DNA of 64,000 nt, taken from NCBI RefSeq assembly GCF_965363235.1, contig NC_134839.1, forward strand, positions 92,089,743 to 92,153,742. The letters are read 5' to 3'. The DNA is from Mytilus galloprovincialis (Eukaryota; Mollusca; Bivalvia; Mytilida; Mytilidae). Under the pieces are notes generated by a model. The model saw only the letters and a program-made list of their open reading frames with translations. It was not told where the DNA came from and did not search any database. Made by a program: the position numbers and the translations under genes. This document shows positions 21,541-32,437 of the stretch, in pieces; position 1 is the first letter of the stretch, and every line of letters starts with the position of its first letter.

Positions 21541-22157
21541 AACGAGTCCCTCATTTTCCTGTGACTACCTGTTTCAAACAACGCCGGATTTAGTACTGGC
21601 TTTACAGTTCGAAATTATTTTTAAAATAACAGTTTAAATTACAGGTTTTCATTGATTCGGGATGATGTATAAGTACGTTGCCACGTTCAATTATTTTACC
21701 TCATTATACAATACTTATTTTTTCAATCATTATTAGACTGATATTCGTTTGGGAGGCTTAAATATGTAGTTTCTGTTGTAATTGCCCTACCGTTGTCTAA
21801 TTTATACCATCCTGGATCGGTTAGGACATTTTTGATTTTTTTGTTTGAGGACTGCCCTCAATGCAGTCACAACCTTTGGAAATCTAGAGTTGTGCCATTT
21901 CACATCGTAAATAACTATTTTTATTTTTGGCATATTTCTGTAGTCTTTGCGGTGTGTTTGGAAATTTTAAAATTGTTCCAGCGTTCGCTTAAATTGTATA
22001 AATCAAGATTTTGATAGAGTCTCAATTTGAATTGACATGATTCATTTGTCATTGTGCAATTACCGAAGAAGGATATCTGTTATCCGAAATATCTAATATT
22101 TGTATATTTTATAGTTATTTAATGGTGATGTTGTACCCTTTTTGACTTGTTATATAT

Positions 22158-22740
22158 TATATTTTGTAGTGTACAGAATCATATTACATGATCCATCGCC
22201 CTGTAAGATTGATCGTTGACTATTTATTCAGTCATTTTATATATATATATTGTCCCATATCCATTGTTTAAAGACATGAACTTTTAGCTTCTGTTTCATT
22301 TCTTCTTGTCCAAGTTGACACAACTTGAAAGTTTGGTGTTTAGATCAACGGTACTCTCAGATGAGCAAAACCGTCACTGATTTATTTAGTTTAGTGCAGA
22401 GCTATATTATCAAAAACATTATAACCCTTAATGTTACTGCTTCATCCTTCAAAAGGTACCAAAGTATTTCACACCATACATTACAAAAATTCGGGTTTAA
22501 TTTTTCTTCTTCTCTTTTGTATTTCCACCTTTTATATATGTATATAGATCACGCCTGTCGCCCAGTATAACAGGGTTGTAAAAGCATGCTTGTTTTCCTG
22601 TCTTCTCAGTTTAACCAGGTAATTATCCCGAACGAGACTCCGAAAAGCAATAAATATGTGTCCAAGTCTATTTAATACTTCCAGAGAAATATTATAAATT
22701 AATAATACAACCATGATTAAATGTCATACTCTATAATGCC
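22158..22740. other. Spacer without recognisable feature
   Basis: AT-rich, with short TA tracts near 22240. No gene is seen. Confidence 0.4.
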
Positions 22741-22765
22741 TTACACTGCCCGTCCCACAGGGACT

Positions 22766-23095
22766 CGGTTAGCAGATTAAAATTTTGTAAATCAATGTTT
22801 TTAATTTATGTTTTATTATTTCCTGTCTATTTGCATTACTCTGTTAACGTGTTTAACGTTGCCAACACTATTTCTTTGATTTTCTGGCAATGTGCAGTTT
22901 ACTATCCATATCCGATACTGTACTGGATTTTTCAGTATACGGATATGGATAGTAAACTGCACATCGCCAGAAAATCAAAGAAATAGTGTTGGGAACGTTA
23001 AATACGTTAATAAAGTAATGCAAATAGACAGGAAATAATAAAACATAAATTAAAAACATTGATATATAAAATTTTAATCTGCTATAAACTAAGTT
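22766..23095. repeat. Long hairpin element (about 125-bp near-perfect arms)
   Basis: 22795-22919 is repeated inverted at 22937-23059, with a loop of about 20 bases at 22920-22936. Weaker pairing continues outward (agcagattaaaatttt on both sides). The paired small frames on the two strands are mirror artefacts. Confidence 0.92.
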
Positions 23096-23118
23096 CCTGT
23101 GTCCGGCCGAGTTCGGTT

Positions 23119-23883
23119 ATGTAAAGGCACTGGCTACGGTTACATGGAAATGTAACAATAATAAAAATATTATTGTTACATTGGAAACTAATTGCCGGAA
23201 TGCAAAGTTGGGTAAGGAATATGTCAAAGCGACAACAACCCGAACATAGAGCAGACAACAGCCGAAGGTCACCAATGGGTCTTCAATGTAGCGAGAAACT
23301 CCCGCACCCGTCGGAGGCGTCCTTCAGCTGGCCCCTAAACAAATATGTATACTAGTTCAGTGTTAATGGACGTCATACTAAACTCCGAATTATACACAAG
23401 AAACTAACAAAGGCCATGCAAAGGCTCCTGACTTGAGAAAGGCGCAAAATTGCGGCTGGGTTAAACATGTTTATGAGATCTCAACCCTCCCCTATACCTC
23501 TAGCCAAGTGTAGAAAAAACAAACGCACAACACTACGCATAGTAAAACTCAGTTTAAGAGATGTCCGAGTCCGATTTCAGAATCCTTGAAAGACGTACTA
23601 TAAAACAATCAAAAAAGTGTATGTTATACTTGTATGTATTGTAAATATAAGATAATGTCTTCAACTTTTATTATTTAGTACATATTACTAGTCCCATCGA
23701 ACATTGCTGTTTTTCATGTAACAATAACGCAATGTAACCGTAGCCTCAATAATTATTGTTACATTCGTAATTAATCGGTTCCTTATCCAACCATGCATTC
23801 CGACATTTAGTCCCCAATGTAACAATAACATTTTTATTAGTGTTACATTTCCATGTAACCGTAGCCAGTGCCTTATGTAAACC
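23119..23883. mobile_element. Terminal-inverted-repeat element with a nested repeat B
   Basis: The ends share 'ggcactggctacggttacat', then ggaaatgtaacaata, in inverted orientation (about 23126-23190 and 23812-23876). Inside, 23208-23600 is a reverse copy of repeat B. A further partial end copy lies at about 23716-23765. No coding frame. Confidence 0.8.
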
Positions 23884-24289
23884 GGCAGACTCTATTCCTT
23901 TTGATCTTTTTATGGTGTGCCTTACAGTACTAATCGTTTCGGTTAGTTTATACTAGTAACTTAAGACTTAATTTTTAGGTTGGTGCCCTCCGTAAAATAT
24001 TCAGTTCTCAATATTTGAATTTCCAAAATTGCGGGTACCAATCTCAGTAAGACTTAGTGATGTATATGTCTTGAATACGTAAATCCGGAAAGTCTCCCGT
24101 CAAATGATGTGGATTTTAGTCAATTCATAGAAAACGAAGTAGGAGAAATATTACTTTTCAGATTTAAACGCAGATATATTGTAAGTACGGAATAGATTTA
24201 TCACAAAAATATACCATCTACCATATCTGGTTGCAAAGTTACGTCATTACTTTAAATCATGGCGCTTATTGCTGCTGTCGATTCGATAA

Positions 24290-24871
24290 AGGCACAGGCA
24301 CTTGTTTCTATCCATTGGAAGACCCACTTAGTATCAACGTACATTTACGAGAAGGTACCCAACTACCATTTTTCACCTCTCCCCTTAAAACCCTTATTTC
24401 TCTGTCAATTCAGTCTCAAATTTCTTGTCCCATACACCATTCGATTCATTAAAAGTTTTTCTTTCAGATGATATGCATTGACATTGTATAAACGTATTTA
24501 CAATTTTGGTCTTTAGCTGTATTTTGCCTCCGAAAGACCTTATATCACCTCCGAATAACCTTTTGACGTCAAAGCAACAATCACTTTTTAGTTGTGACGT
24601 CAAATGTTTAGAATTATGATGTCAAAGTTTACGGGAACCTGTGTGATTTTATGTAATGGCAGACAAATTTGCATATAAGTGTAAATACGTCTATTTACCC
24701 TTAGACTAGAGTACCCCTTTACCCCCAATACACAAGATTTGACAATAAATTTTCATGTTATCGTTTAAGTCCTCCTACAAAATACAACAACGTGAAAAAA
24801 GTAGTTGGTTACCTTCTCGTAAATGTACGTTGATAGTGGGTCTTCGAATAGATAGAAACAAATGCCTGTGA
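24290..24871. repeat. Foldback element, about 75-bp arms
   Basis: 24290-24367 and 24801-24871 are inverted copies ('accttctcgtaaatgtacgt' in the right arm). The 430-base interior has no gene. Confidence 0.8.
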
Positions 24872-25019
24872 GTAAGACCCCTGTCTTAATAAAGCAGTTC
24901 TACAAAATTGTTAACATGTAAACTTTTAGCTATTTATTGTAAAGTAGAATACTTATGCTACTTAAATATGGGCTGATTTTGACGATACAATGCACATGTG
25001 TCGGGTACTGGCATCATTA

Positions 25020-25200
25020 AGGACGGGGGATAGGACCTTTATTGGAACTCCGGGATTGGGTGTTTTAATGTCGGGATTTTGAGATTAACCCTTTCGGGAT
25101 CCGGGAATTCTTTGTTTAAATTTCTGGATGACGGGAATTTTTTTAAATTCAGGACCTCAGGATTTCTATTTTAAGCCCAGGATTTCAGGATCAGGACCCC
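25020..25200 (+). repeat. Degenerate 'cgggatt' repeat
   Basis: Repeated words such as ccgggattggg, tcgggattttgag, tcgggatccggg and ccaggatttcagg. A related, inverted and degraded stretch is at 5085-5175. Confidence 0.55.
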
Positions 25201-25389
25201 TCCTAGTCCGAGATTACTCTGACCTCCAACAGCTGTTTTGCCAGGCAATCTGGGGCTGTGGGACGTCAGAGCTCTTCCCATTTCAAAAAGTGGATATTTG
25301 CCCATCCAAAATAGATGTGCTGCTTCATGGCTTGTGGTGCCAACTAACAGCCTTGGAATTATATAAATCCGGTATCAATTTGTTCATTT

Positions 25390-26150
25390 TTAGCTCACCT
25401 GGTCCAAAGGGCCAAGTGAGCTTTTCTCATCACTTGGCGTCCGTCGTCGTCGTTAACTTTTACAAAAATCTTCTCCTCTGAAACTACTGGGCCAAATTAG
25501 TCCAAACTTTGCCACAATCATCTTTGGGGTATCTAGTTTAAAAATGTGTCTGGTGACCCGGCCATCCAACCAAGATGGCTGCCATGGCTAAAAATAGAAC
25601 ATAGGGGTAAAATGCAGTTTTTGGCTTATAACTCTGAAAACAAAGCATTTAGAGCAAATCTGACTGTGGTTAAAATGTTTATCAGGTCAATATCAATCTG
25701 CCCTGAAACTTTCAGATGGATCTGACAACCCATTGTTAGGTTGCTGCCCCTGAATTGGTAATTTTATGGAAATTTTGCCGTTTTTGTTATTACCTTGAAT
25801 ATTATTATAGATAGAGATAAACTGTAAACAGCAATAATGTAAAGCAAAGTAAGACCTAAAAATAAGTCAACATGACCCCCTAAGGAGTTATGGCCCTTTA
25901 TAGTCAATTTTTAACAATTTTCATAAAATTTGTAAATTTTTACTAACATTTTCCACTGAAACTACTGGGCCAAGTTCATTATAGATAGAGATAATTGTAA
26001 ACAGCAAGAATGTTCAGTAAAGTAAGATGTACAAACACATCACCATCGCCAAAACAGAATTTTGTCATGAATCTATCTCCGTCCTTTGTTTAATATTCAA
26101 ATAGACCAAGGTGAGCGACACTGTTACGGCTGAGGCTCTTTAGAGGCTTT
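25390..26150 (+). repeat. Dispersed bivalve repeat C ('agctcacctgg' family)
   Basis: It starts 'tagctcacctggtccaaagg', followed by gccaagtgagctttt, a small hairpin. A second copy begins at 58613. Interior pieces (aagatggctgccatggctaaaaata) recur at about 45890-45930 and 49520-49560. Non-coding. I recall the family as abundant in bivalves. Confidence 0.85.
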
Positions 26151-26870
26151 AGTTTTAATATTTAGATCAATTTATTACCCTAGATATGAGTATGGATAAT
26201 TCATGTAAGTATGCAGTATTAAGCATTTATCATGATTATGTTGATTATGATTTATATTATTAGTTATCAAGGTCATTGTGTATGCCAAGTTATACTAAAA
26301 TATATGTCACTGAATTTTTTGTACAATGTACCATCAACATGAACAATTAGTTTTAGTACATGTGTATGTCAGATGTTATGACATGTCATTGATGAGTGTA
26401 GTATGTGACAATGAGGTGTAACTCATGTACTTTTGATAACTATTATATAAGCAAAGTAATGCTTTGGAAAATATTTGAAAGTACATGTACATGTAGGCTG
26501 GCCCATCCAACAAAGAATATTGCTATGGGCACATAATCTAAAAAGGGATTATATATAATTATATATATAATTACCCAACCACCCAGATACAGATACCCTA
26601 TAATTTACAATTTCTGCAAATTATTCATTGTTATTTGACTTGATCTATTAAAGATGGTATATTGTTGAACATGTTGAATATAATAATATCATTCATCAAA
26701 TGTTGTATAGCCAATGATAGCTTATGATTGTTAAGCAATTGAATTTCAAATTCACTTGTATATATATATGTATATACCATGTGTAAAATGCATTTGATTC
26801 AAACAAAGTTGGGAAATCAGCAAGGTACATGTATTCAAAAATGTACAGAAGTTATTTTTCTTCCACCTAC
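26151..26870. other. AT-rich spacer without recognisable feature
   Basis: No coding frame or clear repeat beyond short TA tracts. Confidence 0.4.
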
Positions 26871-26875
26871 AAATA

Positions 26876-27085
26876 TATGTACATGTATCATGTATATAAA
26901 TGTATCATGTAATGTATATACATGTATCATGTAATTTATCTAACATTGTTGGGTTGATGTTTAGACGAGTGGCATGTATCGTGTAATGTATATACATTTG
27001 TACATGTATCATGTAATGTATATACATCATGTAATGTATATAATTGTATCATGTAATGTATATACATGTATCGTGTATTTAAATA
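26876..27085 (+). repeat. 'catgtatcatgtaatgtata' minisatellite
   Basis: About seven degenerate units of roughly 20-25 bases, interrupted at about 26945-26970. Confidence 0.8.
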
Positions 27086-27353
27086 GAATAACTAAAATAG
27101 GAAAAAAATAATTTTCAAGCCTCTGAAAAGTTAATATCTATGAAATGTATATTTAGCCATTAGACTATGAAACTACATATGTACAATATTTCTCTACTAT
27201 TTTGTGTAAAAGTTGGATATTGATGATTTTTATATTGATGTTTAGGGTTTTATGGTCCTCGAGTTTTATGGTCCTTGATTGATTAGAAAATTACTCTCTA
27301 CTTAGAAATCCGGTCTTACATTTTAATTTTGAAATACATGTATGTTTCTTGTG

Positions 27354-27720
27354 TTATTGCGAATCAATTGAAACTTTTACACAGATTCACCTCCTATTGA
27401 AATTGGTCAATCTATTTGAAGTTTTGTCAGTTCTATTGTCCCAAATAATAGAGGCAATATATACATTTATCTATTGTTCTCTGTGTAGTTTTTAAGTGAC
27501 TTTAAACAATTTTTTATAAGAAAAATCCATCACCATGATCACTAATAGTAAAAAAAAAATATCCTTTAAGTAGATGAAAATACCTGTTTTAACTAAATAA
27601 TTTTTATATGATTCTGTATTAAACTACACAGAGAACAATAGCTATTTTATTATTCAATGGGACAATATAACTGACCATAGGAGATGAATCTGTCGAAAAC
27701 TTTCATTTGTTTCGCAATAA
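27354..27720. repeat. 367-bp foldback element
   Basis: The left arm, from 'ttattgcgaatcaattgaaa' through tctattgttctctgtgtagt, is mirrored imperfectly by the right arm, ending in tttcgcaataa. No coding frame. Confidence 0.75.
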
Positions 27721-28267
27721 AATGGAGGTCAAGATTTCAATATTGTCGGTCAGGAGTTATGTCCATTGACTGCAATTGACAGTAGTTAATTATCATGATC
27801 CATATTTTATAATTGTAAGAAAAACCTGGTAAGATGTCTTTTTGACAGTCTCTTGTTTATGAAACTCTATTAAAGCTAGAAAAGATGAATAAAATAAAAT
27901 CTAATTTCTATGTTTCAGCATGCACATATCATCTTAACAAAATCAGTTCATTTACTTTATGAATCAAGTAAATTCTTGTGCAAAAGCATTATATAGAATG
28001 GAAAATGACTGGCAAAAACAAACTCTAACAAGGATCAGATAAAGCATATCAAAGTATGAAATAACAGGCTTAATAATGCATACCATTTATTGAAAATGGA
28101 AACACAGCTACATTTGTAGTAACATACTATACATGTATTTCATGATTAAAAGTTTAAGCAACAAAAAAAAAGTTTGAATATTAACCTGGTAAATTTTAAA
28201 TAGGATTGAGGATGTTCATATTTGAAAATTAGATTTACTAAATTTTCATAAATTGCATCTGTTTCAG

Positions 28268-28330
28268 CAACCGACCGTGCAAGGGCTGTATAGCCAGTCA
28301 AGGTCATTAAAAACTTCCATTCATTGTTGT
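28268..28330 (+). repeat. Short repeat module shared with 3832-3895
   Basis: 'gcaagggctgtatagccagt' then caaggtcattaaaaact matches the module inside the minisatellite in intron 1 of the first gene. Confidence 0.6.
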
Positions 28331-28775
28331 TTCAGCAACGTTTAATACACAACAACACATTGAAAAATAAGCAAAGGATCCTTATAATTATAAATGCTAG
28401 TTTTTGTGATACAAGCAGGCTGTAATACATTTAAATGATTTTCCTATCAATTATAGGTCCATGTATCTAAAATTTCAACAGCTGTCACACACAACTTCTA
28501 CAGAAAATTAAAGATGTGAATGTAATTCTGATTACCATGACAAACACATCAGAATTCAATAAAGTGATTGATTTTGAGGCCTTATTTTAAAGTTTTATGG
28601 TAGTAAGTAGTTATTAATCAAAAATTAGAAATACCAGTGCTTGTGAAATTGAAGAAAAGTATAATTAATAGGTAACAGTCATTTTTTAATTAATCACTTA
28701 TTTATACATTCTTATTATGAGAAGTGGCTTCACATTGATTTTTTTAACAACAAAATTAGTTTACAGTATGTATTG

Positions 28776-29026
28776 TCAAGTATACTTTGTTGTTGTTAAA
28801 CTTTACATGCTGTCATATTGCTCTATTTGTACTATCAGTAAGCTTCCCTTTTCTATGACCTTTTTTCTTCCCTCTAAATTGGTTCAGTCAACAGATGGCA
28901 GATGAGTGGTCAATAAAGCTAGGGCCAGAGGGAAGAAGAAAGGTCAAGAGAAAAGGGAAGCTTGCTGGTAGGACACATACAGCAAAATAGCAAGCTTGAA
29001 GTAAAACAACATCAAAGTATACTTGA
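28776..29026. repeat. About 250-bp imperfect hairpin
   Basis: 'caagtatactttgttgttgt' at the left and its complement at the right end frame arms of about 100 bases, including tagtaagcttccctttt / aaaagggaagcttgctg. The loop is about 55 bases. Confidence 0.8.
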
Positions 29027-29484
29027 ATATTGCTGTATAGGCTGAACCTGGGGCAATATATGTATTGTTCATGTCTGGCAATCTACAAATTATTTTGTGT
29101 CCTCTCAAGTGTATAATGTCTTCTTCCTGTCATTTCTCTGTGCAGATCTTTATTGTTAACCTCAATCAGTTCTGTCATCTTTAATTTCTTATCTTGAGGT
29201 TTGCTGCTATCTGAAAAAGTTCATGTGGAACTTATTTTATCAGAATCATTGGTAATCCATGCAATTAATGTCTCTTCTATGGACATTAAAACTAAATATT
29301 AAATAAACGACACTGCTAATTGTTACAATATTATGGGCTTCAAAATATATATATTTATATACATGTATTCTTGATATGTTTAATAAAATTAAATAAAAAA
29401 AACACAATTGAAATATCGATAAAGAAAATTGTACAAATAAGTTTTAGACATATTGTTTTAATTTAAGGTTAAAATTATATGTAA

Positions 29485-30368
29485 ATGTTCCAGACCATAT
29501 GAGTATTTGGACCGTTCGTATACGGTCCGGACCGTATACGTATACTCGTACGGTCCGACCATACGCGTACGGTCGGACCGTATGAGTACACGTGTACGGT
29601 CCGGTACGAGCTGACCATACATGTTATATTATCATATGGGTAATTAATTAAATTGAAACAAGCATTTATCACAATCTTTATTTTACTAGTGATTTTTTGT
29701 TTTACAAATTGTTATTGATAATTTATTACAATTAGATAAAATGAACAAACGAACAATTGAAATTAAGTATTTGTTTAATTGTAAATCTGAATCCTATTTT
29801 GGTACTATCGCCCAAGGTGACACAATTCAAGTAACGTAATATTTTTTTTTACATTTTCATGTATGCAGTTCATGCACGTTCCTTTGCATTTGCATTTTGT
29901 GGTAATAGTTATCAAAAGTACCAGGATTATAATTTTATACGCCAGACGCGTGTTTCGTCTACATAAGACTCATCAGTGACGCTCAGAATTGCTAAATATT
30001 CCAAAACAATTGACCTCCCACATGATATTTACTTCCGATATCTTCAATTTCAGTGATCATAATTCAATTAATGTATTACTGACTGACATGCTAGATACAA
30101 GAGATTTACAGATTTAATTAGCGTGAATTTAAAAAAAAAGTTAATATATATAAAGTTTTGTTTCAATTACAATTGAACTTTTTATATTAATTTGATAGTT
30201 AAGTTATGTTGATCTGCTATATGCATTTGTATCTAACAAACCTGACCATCTTTTTTAATATTAGTCAGACCGTACGCGTACGGTCCAACCGTATGAGTAT
30301 TTTGAAAAAGTACGCATACGGTCCAGACCGTACGCGTACGGTCCAAATACTCATACGGTCTGGAACAT
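29485..30368. mobile_element. 884-bp foldback element with GGTCCGTACG palindromes
   Basis: The ends share 'atgttccagacc(a/g)tatga', then gtatttggaccg, in inverted orientation. The arms, about 29485-29625 and 30262-30368, consist of repeated palindromes such as 'ggaccgtacgcgtacggtcc' and tatacggtccggaccgtata. The interior holds a piece of another dispersed repeat (about 29920-29985, 'gccagacgcgtgtttcgtct', reverse of 55470-55500). No coding frame. Confidence 0.88.
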
Positions 30369-32023
30369 AAATACAAGTGCATGACTACATGTACAGATGT
30401 CATACCCTAAAACATGTCAATTAAAGACAGCATGAAAGATATTTATTTGTGCATCTGTTAGATGAAACTATTATTGTCAAAGTAATAAAAATTTTGATAA
30501 ACTGTTATATTTGATTTAAATTGTATATAAACTATATCTTGTATTGTTTTATGAAGCGGTGTCGTTATGGACATTGCTTCATGTGACTGAATTAACTGTT
30601 CACAAACTATCTCCAGTCTACATCTAAGCCCAAGAATTTGCATCATAATGATGTTAAATAAAAAGTGAACTTATACATGTTTAATGGTTTTAGCATAAAA
30701 CTGTCCAAAACAACAAAATTCAAGCACACATCTGTCAAACACTGACTGGATATGTTCAACTCCTCTACAGCTGCAATATACTAGCTTTGCCCATACTATT
30801 AGCAAGACAGATGTATGATTCAAATATGACTCTCTAAATTAAAATACAAAGACTGTTCTCTGATAGACTTGTTTAGTATTCACTTATGGTCAAGGACTTT
30901 GTTTAAGTTAACACCACAAGCATGACCAGATAAAAATATAAAAAAAATTTGAAAGATAGAATATTTCTTTCCATAAGTTTCCTGTTTGAAGGCTAACATG
31001 CAAATTTTAAGAATATGGTTGTTTAGACTATTTCCAAGTCTTTATCTTCTAAGTGAATGTTTGAAGACTGTCTGAAGATTTGATAATTTATAGATTTATT
31101 GCAGATTTTGAGTGAGGGACCAAAAAGGAGAACTGGTAAAAAAATTAATAGTTTTCTTTTTTATATTTCTTTATTTCATTTAACAGGTCTTGTTGGTGAT
31201 ATATTCATTGTTAGAAATTGTCAAGTTACCTCAAGATGTTTACTACACCACATCTTATTTTATTATATGAGAATAGAAAGTTGATATGTTGTTTATTGAT
31301 TTATTTGTAGGTCTTCAAACACATCAATATACCTGACATGCCCAAGTGCAAAACACTTGATTCAAATATTTAACAGATTTCTACATACTCAAGGCCTGAC
31401 AGATACACAGGTAATTCATGAAAACAATTTTATTTCTATATGCTTATAGTGTGATATTTTAAAGCAGTATTTGTAAGAAACTTATATTTCTTTTTATAGT
31501 CACCAAAGTGACAGTCACTTGATATGAAAATAATTACATACTGAAAGAATGATCAGTATTCAGTGTGTATGAGTTATAGTTTAATTCTGGGTTTCAATTT
31601 ACTCAAATTTGAATGAGAATTACAGAAAAATGTTACCTTACCTAATTTTTAGAACAATTATTTGTCAGTAAAGTTTCAAATTCCCAAAGTATTAAATATT
31701 TACAACAGCATGTATGGATATAAACTTCTCTGTAAACATGGTAAAGAAGGATAATTTGAAGGCTGTACCAACGTTATCAAGGGTAAATAATGAAATATCT
31801 TTTATATGATTGTTAGTATCCTTTGAAGTTTTATGACAGTGCATTTTTTTGCTTTTAAATAATTGTTTTTTAATTTACTGTTAATTAATATTGATATATG
31901 GAACATCACTGTTTTCAGTCATGTCATTTCAGATACAACACTAGATGACATAAAGTTCAGTTCTACAACACAACAGTTGACTTGAAAGCAGAGTCATTTC
32001 CAGACCAGAATTTAACCAGAATA
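30369..32023. other. Upstream flank of the FkbM-domain gene
   Basis: AT-rich. Possible 5' untranslated exon borders (tgttttcag near 31918, catttcag near 31932) lie about 90-105 bases before the ATG. Nothing else is supported. Confidence 0.35.
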
Positions 32024-32437
32024 ATGAGAGTGTCAACATCATGGTTTGTAGCCGGAGTTGGAGGCTTGTTTTTTCTACTTGTCATGATGTTTTATGCCAA
32101 AAATTCTAGTTTAAGTCAATATTTGACATCAAATCTAGATATTTCTTCTCCTGAGATCAGAGGGGCTTTCAATGAAGACAGAAAACAAGTGGTTTTCATG
32201 CAACAATTCCAACCACAACAAATAAATCAAAACAGGATAGCACAATTTGATTATAAAAAGGCGATGAAGGAACTGATAGATAGGAATACAGCTGCTGATG
32301 ATAAGACATTGGTTACAATGATAAGGAACTATTACATAGAACAACCTTCTACAGAACCATACCACTTAGATTTCCCAGATAGACTGGAGTACTCAAATGG
32401 ACAGACACCATTCATTGATAGTAGGCTCAATTACATA
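32024..32437 (+). CDS. FkbM-domain gene exon 1 (membrane anchor and stem)
   Basis: 138 codons. The ATG at 32024 is chosen because the anchor follows at once. The exon ends LNYI with donor ttacata|gtaagt. Its last 77 bases, from 32361, are unit 1 of the tandem array. Confidence 0.85.

Larger units (their letters stand above)
18802..22157. mobile_element. Head-to-head pair of Penelope-like retroelements
   Basis: 18802-20049 and 20926-22157 are inverted copies of about 1.24 kb, nearly identical apart from a 17-bp indel (left copy near 19093-19109). The left copy reads on the minus strand and keeps only the GIY-YIG part. The right copy reads on the plus strand from about 20050 and keeps part of the reverse transcriptase as well. 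Both have lost their 5' ends and are joined at about 20049/20050. The outer ends share 'ataacaagtcaaaaagggta' and touch TA-rich DNA. Confidence 0.9.

Noticed and set aside
22795..23059. Two similar 63-codon frames on opposite strands
   Set aside because: They are mirror images produced by the hairpin and have no independent support.
25128..25481. 117-codon open frame
   Set aside because: It runs across the degenerate cgggatt repeat and into repeat C, with no domain and no splice signals.
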